Shown here: piece after piece, positions 45,190 to 58,635 of the stretch
Position numbering within the stretch: position 1 is the stretch's first letter
How the letters are laid out: each line of letters starts with the position of its first letter
Assembly (NCBI GenBank): GCA_027422505.1
Contig: JAPQWV010000017.1
Coordinates: 16,369,501 to 16,433,500 of the forward strand
DNA length: 64,000 nt
Source of the DNA: Craterostigma plantagineum
Lineage: Eukaryota > Streptophyta > Magnoliopsida > Lamiales > Linderniaceae
Reading direction: 5' to 3'
Program-made: the position numbers and the translations under genes
Notes under the pieces: model-generated
The model's database searches: none
The model's input: the letters and a program-made list of their open reading frames with translations, nothing else
Told to the model about the DNA's origin: nothing

Positions 45190-46088
45190 TAGGGGTGGTT
45201 CGGTACGGTATACCGTACCAAACCTGTGATACCGTATACCGTACCGAAATTTCGGTATTCAAAAAAATCATACCAATACCATCCCAAAATTTCGGTATAC
45301 CTTAAATTTCGATACGGTATCATACCGAAATTTCAGTATGGTATCGGTATCATACCTTCTATACCATTCATACAGAGGGTTTTTTACCATGCATGTCTCG
45401 TGACTCGTTAATTCGTTGTTTTGGAATTTTTAATCAATTCAAACTCCTTAGGCCCCAATAAGATAGATTATTAATACCAAATTTTTCAAAACACAAAGAT
45501 TTTTAACCTTTAATAATTTACATATTTTAGCTAGTCTCCTTAGTAAGACAAAAAACTTTACATAACCACAAAATACAACTTTATATACAGATTAATTAGA
45601 ACGAAGCGGCTATATTTAAAAATTAGTGAAGATTAACAAAAAGTAATTGCATTGCATCTTCACGCTTTCAGAAATCATGAAAAAAAACACTAAAAAGGCA
45701 AAAATTAAACGTTACTTGAGTTACATAAGTAAAATATGATGGACCTAATATTAGAAAGTTGTGTATAAGTTAATAATTTATGGGCTAAATAAGTTTATGA
45801 AGATCCTTATTTTTCATTTTATATTTTTTGAAATAATATAATATATAGGTGTGTGTGTGTGTGTATATAGATATATATATAATATATTGAAAATTTTAGA
45901 ATTTCGGTATTCGGTATAATCGGTATACCTAATTTTAAAAACTTTCATACCATTACCGTACCGAAAATTTTCGGTTCGGTATCATACCTTACCAAAAACT
46001 TCGGTATACCAAAATTTTCGATATTTTCGATACGATTCGATACGATAAGGACGGTATTTCGATATTTCGGTATTTTTCCCCAGCCCTA
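45190..46088. mobile_element. hAT-type MITE, CGGTATACCG-rich
   Basis: Termini TAGGGGTGG and, reversed, TAGGGCTGGGG are flanked by an exact 8-bp duplication ATCTGAGA (45182-45189 and 46089-46096). Arms hold CGGTATACCG words; the core is AT-rich with a (GT)n run near 45848. Confidence 0.9.
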
Positions 46089-46142
46089 ATCTGAGATGAG
46101 TGAAATAAAAAAGAAAAACTCAATTTGTTGACAATGGGTTTA

Positions 46143-46545
46143 GAGCAACTCCAACAGGGGGTTTGCCCCACCCTAAACACCATATATGGTGTTGGGGGAG
46201 CTCCAACGGTCCCTCAAACTCCACTCCATTCCCAGGGATTGCTACAGTGTCCCCCTACGTATTGGGGGGCACTGTTCACCCGCTATACAGTTTTTATTTT
46301 TATTTTTTTTCTGTTTTTTTCTTTACTTATAAACTCCACCCAATTAGTTTTAATTTTCAATTATTTAATTAAATAGGTAAGAAACGAATATTATACTTTA
46401 ATAAATTTTAGTTATAGTATTAATTAGTAGGTTTAGAGAAAAATATAGAGGAGATTGTTAGAGTTGACAGTACTGTTTAAACTGTATATATAGAGGAATT
46501 TAACTGTAGCAACTTTATACATAGTGGGAACGGTTGAAGATGCTC
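46143..46545. mobile_element. Tourist/Harbinger-like MITE
   Basis: Termini GAGCAACTCCAACAG and, reversed, GAGCATCTTCAACCG are flanked by TTA on both sides (46140-46142 and 46546-46548), as in PIF/Harbinger elements. Non-coding. Confidence 0.85.
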
Positions 46546-46900
46546 TTAAAGACGGAATTCCACGATATGTTGAGGTGGGAATGGATTAAGGGGATTTTTT
46601 TGTCCTAAAACTTGATAAACGAGGTTCTAATTCTTTGCTCAGATGGAGTGTGCCGATAAATGACTGATTTTTTGTGGCGAAAGTCTTCGTTAACATAAAT
46701 GTTCCATTGGAAGGAAAGAATAGTAGAAGATGCTTATCGTTAAATGAAAAAGATTTGTTTAAAGAATAAATCAAAGTTAAATTAATTTGTTGAAATTATG
46801 GACTAAAGAAAATTTCACGCCCCTAACACGTCATGTCTGAACACTAGGAATAAATCATTAGGAACCCTAGTATTGTTGGCATACCCTATTCGTGTGGATA
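46546..46900. other. Intergenic DNA
   Basis: AT-rich; no gene recognised. Confidence 0.4.
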
Positions 46901-46909
46901 AAATAAAAA

Positions 46910-49900
46910 GGGAAGATTTCTGTTCAGGCCCCCCTAAAGTTTTCATTTACCTGTCACACCCTGTCAGAAAATGAATAAGTTTAAGAGATCCACTTTTTGT
47001 AAAATCTGAGTAAAGGACCCAAAAATAGAATTTGACGAAAATACCATTTGCTCTTTTTTTTCCAGCGAAAGTACGACGTGCTTTTTGGTCTTATATGAAG
47101 CGTCACTTTTACTTCATTGTATGTTATATAGTTACAGCATAGTGTTACTTTACAAAACAGATACCTTATTTTCAACAACATTGTGTTATTTTGCTACTGC
47201 AAAACGTTATCAACAGAATTTTTTTCAAACTAATTTTTCTTACACTGAATCGAGCACAAAAAAAATCCGATTGACCAATCCAATCGATTCGACATGTAAT
47301 GTTGGATTCATTACGATATTGACGATGCACGAGGTAGAATTTGCTTGTCTAATTAGGGTGCAAATTCGAAAAATAATGGTAAATCGAATCTAGATGTCGA
47401 CATAAATTGCAAGTCTTCGGTATAAATTCGAGGTACCCATGAGAAATCGAGGTCTATTTTACCTTATTGAGTCAATAACGCAGAGATTTATGTAGTTTTC
47501 ATCCGTTTTCAGTGTCGTTGCGACATTCGTTATATTTCCCCCGATCCATTGGTTGACTACAGAATGTGTTATTTACGACACACATAGCGTTATTACCTTT
47601 AAGCGACGTGTTACTTCTAAGTGAACATTTGTTATTAACCATAAGATATTTGTTATTTTTTGCTATGTTATAAGTATTTCATTTTTACACGATTTAGGAA
47701 AAACATAATATCCATTTCTTGCAACTAATCGATATAAATTCGAGGTACCCATGAGAAATTGAGGTCTAATTGACCTTATTGAGTCAATGACGACGTGATT
47801 TATGCAGTTTTCATCTTGCTTTTAGTGTCGCTTGTGATTTTCGTTTTATTCCATTCGATCCATTACTTGTATATAGACTGTGTTATTTACGACGAACAAT
47901 TTGTTATTACCTTTCAGCGACGTGTTACTTCTAGGTCAACATTTGTTATTAACCATAAGACATTTGTTATTTTTTGCTATGTTATAAGTATTTCTTTTTT
48001 ACACGATTTAGGGAAAATATAATATTCGTTTCTTGCAACTAATCGGTATAAATTCGAGGTACCCATGAGAAATTGAGGTCTATTTTACCTTATTGAGTCA
48101 ATAACGACGTGATTTATGCAGTTTTAATCTGTTTTTTTAGTGTCGTTTGTGATTTTCGTTCTTTTTATCCCGATTCATTATTTGTATACAGAATGTGTTA
48201 TTTACGACAAACAAGACGTTATTAACTTTCAGCGTTTTATTATTTTTGAGTCAACATTTGTTATTACCCTGAAGACATATGTTATTTTTGTGAAACTTAT
48301 CAACATTCATATGAAATTGACGATAGCTTTTGGGGTTTAGGACTTACGGGTTCGAGGTTAAGATTAAGGGTTTACGACATGAAATTTGGGGAGAATGATC
48401 CACGACTTGTGCAGGTATTTCTACAACCTTAAAAAAATTTTGGGGTTCGGGGGTTTAGGGTTTAGGGTTTCGGGCCTCGGATTTAGGGTTTTGAGCTTAG
48501 TATTTTGTATTTGTGGTCTATAAATGTTATTAGTACTTAATGTTGACGTTTGAACATGTTTGTGGTGCAATTTGTAATGTTATGTTCCATCGAAAGATGT
48601 GATAGTCTATGTTTTGCAATGGAGGACTACATGTTTATATATCTATTGAGATCAACATTCTTCTATTGACATCAAATTTCGCCTAATGTGTATTTTAAAG
48701 GAATGTGGTGATTAAACTTCATCAAATTATATATTTACATGAACATCCATATTAAACATCCAAAATAAAAGTGTATTATTGTACGAATTAATCGAATTAT
48801 TGACGTGGTTCTAAATAACATTTATGAGGTATCAGTATTGATCAGTGTGTTATCAATTGAGTTTGAGTTGTTTTTTTTAACCTAACGTGTGTTATTATTT
48901 CCAATTAATGTGGTACAATTTTGAGAAAGTCCTGTAAATATGCTCTGACAATTCTGTTAAATTCTCTGACGGTAGATCCTTCTAGAATATTCTCAATGAA
49001 GTGTTTTTTTACATGTATATGTGTTATATTTGTTGTGTATACTGTTACTCACTTAAAAAACGTTTTAGTCTTAGAGAAAGCTAAAATTTCTCAATTTCAT
49101 GGTTACCGACTTATTATTTCTTTTAATATTAAGACTCGTTTGATTCGATTTTATCTTTATTCAGTCGCTTTTACCTTGCTCGGCCGTTATAGTTGATATT
49201 GAATCGATTTCTGGACGAAATTTTTGATTTGGGGGTGGAAGCACGAATTCATTCGATACATAAAAAATTCGTCTTTATTAGTAAGACCCATCTGAAATTG
49301 AGGACGAGAAAACTTTATTTAGTCACAAACAATGAGATTTATGCAGTTTTCCATCTGTTTTTAGTGTCGTTTGTGATTTTTGTTTTATTCCTTTCGATCC
49401 ATTACTTGTATACAGACTGTGTTATTTACGACGAACAATGCGTTATTACCTTTCAGCGACGTGTTACTTCTAAGTCAAAATTTGTTATTAACCATAAGAC
49501 ATTTGTTATTTTTTGCTATGTTATAAGTATTTCTTTTTTACACGATTTAGGGAAAATATAATATACGTTTCTTGCAACTAATCGGTATAAATTCGAGGTA
49601 CCCATGAGAAATTGAGGTCTATTTTACCTTATTGAGTCAATGACGACATGATTAATGCACTTCTCATCTTGTTTTTTAGTGTCGTTTGTGATTTTCGTTT
49701 TATTCCTCGATCCATTACTTGTATACAGACTGTGTTATTTACGACAAATAATTTGTTATTACCTTTCAGTGACGTGTTACTTCTAAGTCAAAATTTGTTA
49801 TTAACCATGAGACATTTGTTATTTTTTGCTGTTATAAGTATTTATTATTTACACGATTTAGGAAAAATATAATATTCGTTTCTTGCAACTAATCTGTATA

Positions 49901-50804
49901 AATTCGAGGTACCCACGAGAAATTGAGGTCTATTTTATCTTATTGACTCAATAACGACGTGATTTATGCACTTTTCATATGTTTTTTAGTGTCGTTTGTG
50001 ATTTTCGTTCTTTGTCTCCCGATCCATTGGTTGTATACAGAATGTGTTATTTACGACAGACAATGCGTTATTACCTTTCAGCGACGTGTTACTTCTAAGT
50101 CAATATCAGTTATTAACCATAAGATATTTGTTATTTTTTTTATGTTATAAGTATTTCTTTTTTACATGATTTACGAAAAATATAATATCTGTTTCTTGCA
50201 ACTAAGCAGTATAAATTCGAGGTACCCATGAGAAATTGAGGTCTACTTTACCTTATTGAGTCAATAACGACGTGATTTATGCAATTTTCATCTATTTTTA
50301 GTGTCGTTTTGTGATTTCGTTCTTTTTCTCCCGATCCATGGGTTGTATACAGACTGTGTTATTAAAAATATATGGATCTTTATTTCTAATGTAAGATGTG
50401 GTATTTTTGTGTGACGATTTGTTATTTACTAGAAGAGATGTGTCATACGTCACCGAGTGATTTGGAAAAACAAAAAAAATTAAGTTAAGCTCCGACAGCC
50501 TGTCGCCTCGCCTGTGGCCTCCTTCGAGCTCTACTATTACGACGGGTCAGGGTCGGACCTCGTCTGCTCACGAATGTCGAGATTATAGGTGGAAATCGAG
50601 CTTGAAGATTAGCTAGCTCGTTGGAGAAGATGATGGCAAAAGTTTGTAATTTTTGCATCTGTTAGGGGTAAATATGTCATATCGCGTAGTTTGGGTATTT
50701 TTCTCTAAGAATTTTGAAAAGCAGGTCCTTCATACTAAATGGAATTTGATTGGGGCCTGAACACTAGTTGAGAATATTATTAGGGCCTGACTCGTAATTA
50801 ATCC
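46910..50804. mobile_element. Large GGG/TCAGGCCC family element, copy E2
   Basis: A 3.9-kb element with an exact 9-bp duplication AAATAAAAA (46901-46909 and 50805-50813). It is the reverse-oriented relative of 14547-18725 throughout. Tandem units of about 310 bp occur in two blocks, with the AGGTACCCATGAGAAAT landmark near 47431, 47743 and 48056, then 49597, 49906 and 50220. The telomere-like cluster is near 48440-48500. No transposase is present. Confidence 0.88.
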
Positions 50805-50813
50805 AAATAAAAA

Positions 50814-51440
50814 TTGCTTAGTAGTGCATGATTTTATTAGTAATAATTTAATATTTATTTACTAAAAAAGTTAACATACTAAACACCGTGCAATGCATGG
50901 TATTAAATATATATGATTATGCGAACAAAAATATTAACTTGTATTTGAGTTGGTAGTTATTGTATATAAACATGGGATAGTGGGTCATTTTTTTCATGTT
51001 TTATATTTTATCTATTTATTATATTTAATTATATTTGACAAGTGACAGTATTAGAGGGCACCTACATTTCTATTCTAATATAAGAGACCAACGCCTGTTA
51101 AATGATGCGGTTCGGAATTTTTCTTTTTATTTTTTTCGATTTTCTTCTTACTTTTTAATTACATAGTTCACCAAATCAATATTTCAGTATTATATCATGT
51201 GATTATATCATTAAACAAAGACAACACATCCAAATTATTATTTGTTTCATGATGATTAAATCGATACCATATTTTATATTTTTTTAATTATAAGCATTAA
51301 TTATTTTTGAATTCTGCAAAGGGAACATAGCTTGGAACACAATTGTGTGGAACAATGATCCAACACCTTTCTATGTGATATGAATCGTGATGTTATGTTT
51401 ATTTTTAATTAATATATTTTTTTAAATAAATATTCACACA
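50814..51440. other. AT-rich intergenic DNA
   Basis: No gene or bounded element recognised. Confidence 0.4.
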
Positions 51441-51448
51441 TCAGTTGA

Positions 51449-52283
51449 TAGGGTTGTGCGTGGTGTGGTTTTCGGCGGTTTTCGGCTAAATCCGCGCCAA
51501 ACACTATATGTGGTTTTTAGAAAAACAATTCTCAAACTACAGTTTTTGAAAAATAAAACCACACGTACGGTTTCAAGCGGTTTGGTGCAGTTGCGGTGCG
51601 GTTTTGCGGTTTCTAACCCAGCAAAGAAAATACTTATATTTTATCGAATGAAAAATAGTTTTTAAAAGCGTTAGGCGCAAAAAGGTGATGTCGCCTTGCC
51701 TCAGAAACAAGGCGCAAGTCGAGGTATTTGCCTCATATATCGAAGCGTCACCCTTGTCCAAAAAAATTAGTATCGTTATCTTATTTTATACTATGCTTTA
51801 CAATTAGGGGCCAATTTTTTTATTTTAATATATTTGTTTAGCTTTGTGGTCCGATTGGAAGCTCAAAATATAAATAGTATGTCAATTTGTTATTAAATGT
51901 TCTATCTATTTTAACCCTACATGTTCGGCCATTTATTCTTATAGAAACATGTTAAGCATAAAAAATAAAATTAAGTATCTTAGTAATGATATAACTTTCA
52001 TGTGATCAACAAAATTAGCATATAATCAAAAGACTTATAAATAAAGAAAAATAATTAAACTAAAAAATAAATTTCACATATAACTAGTATAAGATTACCA
52101 TAAAGAAAACATAGATATAATTCGAAAAAAAATTAGAAAACTAAAGTGTGGTTCGGTACGGTGCGGTTTGTACCAAAAATTCACATCGCACCATTATTAC
52201 AGTGCGTTTTGTAAATAAAATTAAACCGCATTAATTGTATTATATAATGCTGTGTGGTTTTCTCAAACCATTGCACGCCCCTA
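51449..52283. mobile_element. hAT-type MITE, GTGCGGTTT-rich
   Basis: Termini TAGGGTTGTGCG and, reversed, TAGGGGCGTGCA are flanked by TCAGTTGA and GTTGTTGA, only five of eight bases matching. GTGCGGTTT words fill the ends. A GGCGCAAGTCGAGG-type repeat lies at about 51665-51755. Placed in the hAT group by likeness of ends to the other copies. Confidence 0.65.
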
Positions 52284-52559
52284 GTTGTTGAAATAGAGTC
52301 TTCCCTTAGTAAAATAGAAAAAAGGTTCACGTCTTAACGAATTTGGACAACGGTCAATGATGAATATCAGTGACGAAATCGGACGAATACTACATTCGAA
52401 TTCTACAAGAAGCTCCTGGAAACAAATACAATTCCTAAAATCAAACAAGAACAAGAAGAAGAAGAAGAAAGAATAAATTGAATCATATCAGACACAGATA
52501 GACTAACTTGCAGCTTTTATGACCGTCATCACTCCTCATCATAGATCATCGTGAGCAGT

Positions 52560-53003
52560 CTAATTACACGACATCATAACCTTAAACTCGTGGAAATCAA
52601 GAACACCATCTCCATTAAGATCGAAGCGCGCAATCATACCCCTGCACTGCTCAACGCTCGCTCGATCCCCGAGCCTTCCCAGCATCCTCCTCAAGCTCTG
52701 GGGCGTAATTCGACCGCTTCCCTCCTTCGATTCGTACATCTTAAACGCTTCCATCAAATCGCCCGCCTTCTCTTCTTCGCCTGCGCTTTCGACTATCCTC
52801 ACGAAATCTTCTAAACAAAGCAGTCCATCTCCGTCGCCGTCCACCATAAGCACTGCCCTCTCGGCTTCTTCCAATGTGATGACGATGGCATCGCTCCTGT
52901 GTGTGGATATAAGGCAATTTTGGAGTTCTCTCGCGCATATTTTCCCGTCCCCGTTTGTATCGAAGCGGTTGAAGACTCGCTCGTACTGTTCGAACTTGTC
53001 CAT
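52560..53003 (-). CDS. Calmodulin-like protein (CML37/38/39-like)
   Basis: An intact intronless frame of 147 residues. Canonical EF-hand loops lie at 15-26 (DTNGDGKICARE) and 128-139 (DLNGDGVLDFHE). A loop at 55-66 (DGDGDGLLCLED) ends in Asp instead of Glu. A third hand around 90-101 (ESKEGSGRITPQ) is degenerate and probably does not bind calcium. This pattern, the intronless structure and the phrase ITPQSLRRMLGRLG fit the plant CML37/38/39 (also called CML31-type) group. Those are stress-induced calcium sensors. The exact orthologue is not determinable here. Confidence 0.88.
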   Translation of the reverse strand: MDKFEQYERVFNRFDTNGDGKICARELQNCLISTHRSDAIVITLEEAERAVLMVDGDGDGLLCLEDFVRIVESAGEEEKAGDLMEAFKMYESKEGSGRITPQSLRRMLGRLGDRASVEQCRGMIARFDLNGDGVLDFHEFKVMMSCN

Positions 53004-53725
53004 TTTCTACTAGCAGTTCGTTTTTGACTAAAATTTAGTTGAGGAGATTGTTGTCTGCAGTTATGAGCTACTATGATGCTTGTTGTAAGTAATGATGAAT
53101 GTTTTAAGGTATTATGATGTTTATATATGCATTAATGTACGCGGAGTTTAATCTTGATTGAGTTTGACCGATGAAACAAAGCCACCTAAGAAAACACACC
53201 GTGTGGGAGGCGAGGGCGGGCGAGTTGGTGTGTTTTTGGTGGGGGGGGGGAAAGTGATAAAGGAAGGTTCCGAGAATGACCTGAGAATGATTATAATAAT
53301 TTCGTGGAGGACTAAAGAATAATTAAACCAACTGGAATTGGGCAAGTGGAAAATAACTGCCTCTTCTTTCTCTCCGTACGAAATAAACTAATTTTAGGCG
53401 GTTTCCGTAACATAACCGACTTTGGAGAAGAAAAGTCGTGTCCGTAATGTGATTATTAAAACATCCATCAGATGTGGGAGTACTCGTACGGATCTGATGA
53501 ATAATATCGGACAATTTATTTTAATAACTAGCATGTTATAGCTCCTAAAATATAAATCTCTAAGTTTTTTTTTTTACTTTTTGAAAGTTATTTTTAATCG
53601 TAATGTTTAATATATGAAACATAAATTATTATTGAATTGAAAATATTTCAAGTACAAATATAAAAATTAATTTGTAAGATATAATCAGCAGAATAAATAA
53701 GAACTGTAGGATTTTTTACCTATTT
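53004..53725. other. CML 5' flank and intergenic DNA
   Basis: The promoter side of the CML gene, with a G-rich run near 53240. No other gene seen. Confidence 0.4.
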
Positions 53726-53737
53726 GGAAAAAAACTT

Positions 53738-54135
53738 GTAATTTAGTAGCCAGTCAGGATTGTTTTATATGTAGGTACCTAACAGAATAAAGTTTTTGCA
53801 CATAGGTACCCGATCCCCGAAAGTACACCAAAGAACATATTTGGGTACCCTATTTCAACACATTTGGGTACCCTATATAACAGAAAATGGTACGAACGTA
53901 TGTTATATTTAGGTACGCCCTATTTAACACACAGGCATGCCCGTAGGTACGACGTATCCTATATTTAGGTACCCTATATAAACGTGTTATAGTACGCAAT
54001 ATACACACAGGAAGGTACGATATGACTAAAGAAACTGGTAAAATTAAATCGGGTACCTATCTATAAAATTTTCTGACATGGGTAGTTATGTGTAAGAATT
54101 TTTTTCAATTGGGTATTTTTCTATAGATTACCGTT
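53738..54135. mobile_element. Candidate small element with GGTACCCTAT words
   Basis: Similar inverted ends are visible: TACCTATTTGGAAAAAAACT on the left and, reversed, TACCCAATTGAAAAAAATTC on the right. Each is followed by a GTCAG word. Between them the words GGGTACCCTAT and GGTACG recur irregularly. The layout mirrors the GGG/TCAGGCCC family, but no target duplication was found. Confidence 0.5.
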
Positions 54136-54639
54136 ACATAAATGATAAAATTATAATTAGGTGATAAAATTGTCACACCGAGATGTTACTCTAATGCGAC
54201 GAGACTTAATAAAATAGATAATGTCATGGAATTCGTCTTGTATATATTTAGAATTCGTCTTGTATATATTTAGAGCAAGTTGATCAACTTATTACCTATT
54301 TGACGAACGCGACTCTTGCTTTTGATTCTTCAAAATTATTACGACTCTCAAAATAAAATTTTAGATAAACTATAGATAAAAACCGTCATCCCCCACAACC
54401 TCCATCGCACCCTTTTGTTATTGCAGTTTACGGAAGAAAAGCGACACGATTTTTTCAGGACAAGTCATCATCATACTCCGAAGTTTTGGACTTGCAAATC
54501 ACACGCAGGCACATATTTATGTCTATCAAAATTATCCTCAATAAACAATAAATCTGAAGATAAAAGCTAGTGACTGTGCATTTATTTTATTTTCAATTTT
54601 GCAGACAACAAAAGCAAAACATTCCATCACACCGACTAA
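54136..54639. other. Intergenic DNA and 3' flank
   Basis: A 29-base direct duplication built on GAATTCGTCTTGTATATATTTA lies at about 54230-54275. No gene recognised. Confidence 0.4.
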
Positions 54640-57600
54640 TCAGCCAATCCTATTCCAAGCCTCTCTAAGAAGTTGATACCTTGTTGCAGCAGAACTAACA
54701 CGACGACTGCTCTTAAAAAAAGACTGCTGAAGAAACCCATCGACATTCAGAGGTGAATCAAACTCATCGAGCTCGTCGTCGCTCGTCTGCGATTTCTTCA
54801 CCACGCACGAATAAGACCATACACTGCTATGTATTTCTCCTATAGCAACGGAAGAAGCTGATGGCGCAAGGTATGTTATAGGCGGTGCAACACAAGGGAA
54901 GTTCGTGGTTGTATTTACTACACCACAGTTATCCTCACCATGAGGATCCTGCCAAGGAACAAGGGACAAATATCAATAAATCCTACATAGAAAGCTTAAA
55001 AGTTGCACGCCCGTAAGGAAAAAAAAAAATGACCTACAAACCTCTAAATTCAAGGCTTCGAGTACAACTCTGGGAACTGGGTCGGGGCAAAACTCATCGG
55101 GGACGAAGGAGTTGAGAACCCTTCGTATCAGTGGGGAACCAAATGTAGGACACACCTGGATATCAACAGAGTTGGGATAAGCATTACATACATTTATATA
55201 TTAATGGTTCCTCAATGCGTTGAAAAGTATAAATTTTTGTGATTTGGCACGATCTCAATGAAGTTAGATTCAATCGAACGAATATCTACATTAATGCAGG
55301 AGTTGAGCTTTCGCAGGAGTCTCGTGTTAACCAACCTCTTTCCTGACAGTCCGACTCAGTAGCATGTCTTCGTGGAGCAGCATAAAGATCGCTCAGTGCA
55401 TTGAGGAGACGGAAGCACTTTGATGATGGGTCATGTGATCTCCTATCATCATCTTCGTCATCATGGTCATCATGTTCCATGCAGTCGCCATCCTCGGGGA
55501 AACAATCATCATCGGTACCAAATAGATCGGTAAGCCATCTACACCAATTGCCTATCTGTGAAATTAAGAATTCACCTTTCCCATGGTGAGTAGCAATCCT
55601 CTCATTTAGTTGGTAGGCAACGAATATAATAAATGGCTAATAAGGCTTACTGCATTTTCCAGCTGAGCACCAGCACTGAAGCTGGATTTGCCTGCTGGAA
55701 TGGGAAGAACATTGGGGTTGCTAATAGGGTCAGTCACATGATCTGTTGGAATCTCATCAGCTGATTCTCGAAGAATTGCGTTAAACATGGCCACATCTAG
55801 CCGGGCTATCAATAGCTCCATTATCTGTTTAACACAAATAGAATATTAAAATATGTAAAAATGAATTCTTCAAATGGTTAACATGGAAAAAATGCAAAAA
55901 AAAAAAAAAAAAATTATAGTTATCCAAGGCATACCAATCTGTAGAGCACAGACATGCAACCACATTGATGTCCTTCTGCTTGAAGAGGGCATATCCTTTC
56001 ACATGCATCCCGAAAAGCCCTTTCCCACAGTTCGACTGAATAATTTGGCTGCTGTTGTTCTATCGAATTGTTTTTTGATGACTTGGTGGATTCAACATTT
56101 GTGCTCTTTGCAATTGATTTCGCAACACCCGACTGCATGTGTGGTGTAAAAGTCTGAAGGGGAAAAAAACAAAAAGGAGAAAATGTGAGCAGTTCATTTT
56201 GATTTGATTATGCTGTCAAAACATAGAGTGTAAAGATGGACCTGCCACCATAAAGATTCGATGATTTGGGAAAAGATCCATTTCTCAACCTTTTCCAAAG
56301 CATGCACAAAACTTTGCGGATTTTCCCACTCATAAAAGTCTTCTTCAGTAGAATTTCTCAAACCTGCATTAGCAGGAGATGGTTCCCATTTAAGAGGAAG
56401 CATTTTCTTGCTCGATTTCTTGTCTCCGGTTAATCCACCAGTCAGAAAATGGGAAGATCCCGGCAACTTGTCCCCAAAGGACTTGATTATTATCGCCCTT
56501 AGTACTATGACGTTTGATAGCCAGAAACTTAATCTGATCCACACAAGAAGCAGTGTTATCAACGCGTGTGAGTATATATCAAGCTGAGGAGTTAACACAG
56601 AACACGAGATTGATATTGAGTAATTGCTATGTCCATAGTAAAAAGAACGGAAAAATATATAAAATGTTAGGTGAAGAAAACAGAAGTATAGCGAATCCAA
56701 ACAATCACATCTTTGAAGAAAAAAAGTATTATGTTTGGACAAAACAAGCTTCAAAAAATTGTCAGAATCACGCATATAAGCATACCTAGGAACATTATTG
56801 CCACACGCTTTTGCTACTAAAACTAGTCCAGACATTATACTATTGGCAGCACTTGCTGTCCTTGATTTCAAGTTATGCTTGCTGGCATGAAATAGAGCCT
56901 TGAGAGGCGTCGAGCTGGAGCATGCACTTTAGTAGCGGAACTTACATGTTCTGTAATGACAAAGTATAGACTGATCTCAATACTAGCTGCTTCTATTAAT
57001 TCTCCTTCTAGAACTTGTACCTTGTGTTCTAATTGCTGCATTTTGCTCTCTGAAAGATGGTTTCTTGTTTCCTAGATGAACACCTTAGAGTCTTTGTGTC
57101 CGCTACTTACATAGCCTTGACTCTTATTCTGAGCATCTGATATAATGAACTGATTGCTTCTAATTGATCCATCGCTCTTGATTGAATCTGCCAGTGATCT
57201 AACAGACTTTCCCTGCTTTGATCTATCAACAGCAGGTATACTACTAATGGCTCTGTCCTCCCTTGATGAACAGACTGTGTCATCTCCAGATATAATCAGT
57301 TGCTGAATCCCACTTTGAGAAGAGATGCTTTTTAGGCCGTCCTCAATTTCTTGCTCTTTGCTGTATACAGTAGCTATTTCTCTAGAATGAGTCTCATGTT
57401 CCGCTCTGCACTCATCATCTGAGAAATCAAGCTGGGTATGACTGTCTCTTTCAGACACAAGCAAACTGTCAGAATCAGGGGGCGAAGCATCCTCAAAATC
57501 CAGCTCTGCATTTTCATGCACATTAGACTCTGCAGGTTTTATTTCAGCAGAAGAAATGGAACTTCCATCTACGCTAGGATTAATCTGAACTTTCACGACT

Positions 57601-58635
57601 TTGTTACTGTTCAAGGAATCTTCTTTGGCGGTCACATTAGACTCTGCAGGTTTCATTTCGATAGCAGATGATTGCTTACCTCGGGAACCGATTTTCCTGG
57701 AGATCCATGCAAGATCTAAAGACAGATCCATCGATGACGAACTAGAATCCTTTGCTGAGTTCATACAAGACTCGTCAGCGTGCTCTTCACTAGATTTGGC
57801 AACAGACTGAACAAACAATGCATGGTCCTCTATTCCTTCTCTGGCACTTCCATTAAATATAACAATCCCATTCTGCAAGTACAGGTCTTCTTATCAATTA
57901 TGCACAAACAAATGAAAGAAAATGTGTGCGATGGAGTGATTAAAAACATACCTCTTTAATATTAATAGTCTGAGGTGGAGACAAACTTCCACTTGATTCA
58001 GCTGCCAAAGAAGGAACGACAACTGATGAGTGCCATGAAATATCATCGTCAGTCAAAAATGAAGACGCAATCTCAGCTTCTTCTTCTGCTTCCTCGACTG
58101 CATACTCTTCACTCATCAGAGTAGAAACAGACTCTGTACGACTTCTATACATGGAAGGTTCTCTCACCAAACTATCTTTCGAGGACGAGCCCAATCGTCG
58201 CTTATCAACAGGCTCGATATTTAGAAATAGAAGAGGCTACACAGTGTTCCTATAAGAGCGCTGGCAATTTACGGGAACACTAACACTTAGCTTCTCCTTA
58301 ACAATACCATGATCTGCCAAATCAAGAACAGCAGATCCAAGAGAGCTGACCCTTCACAGCCTTACCACGCCTCGGTTCGTAAAGTTGAACTCGATGCAGT
58401 TCTTTTGGAAAGTATCCCCATTTCCACTTTTCACAGGCACTTCGCGCTTTAATGTCACCAAGAGCCTTATGGATTCGTTGAATTCGATTCTTCCATCGCC
58501 AACACCTGAACCAGTAGTACCCAATAAAGCGACAACTTGATTGGTCGAGCCAGAGGCTCAATCTCCATGGTCCCATCGGATCAATACAATGCGAACAGTT
58601 CTTAGAGACTGAGATGGCAGCCATGGTTTAATCTC
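54640..58635 (-). pseudogene. NT-C2/dilute-domain plant protein gene, decayed
   Basis: Eight exons with intact GT-AG sites are visible: 58635-57952, 57872-56786, 56533-56242, 56153-55935, 55824-55660, 55555-55336, 55155-55042 and 54948-54640. The text matches plant proteins with an N-terminal EEIG1/EHBP1-type C2 domain (EIKPWLPSQSLR, GDGRIEFNESIRLLVTL). A C-terminal dilute-like region follows (KVHAPARRLSRLY, LSFWLSNVIVLRAII, ELWERAFRDACERICPLQ, TRYQLLREAWNRIG). Lesions are TGA at 58558-58560, frameshifts near 58380 and 58345, TAG at 58237-58239, TAG at 57072-57074, and frameshifts near 56888 and 55395. The first coding exon was not found. This is best read as a recently dead copy; truncated transcripts remain possible. 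Confidence 0.82.
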
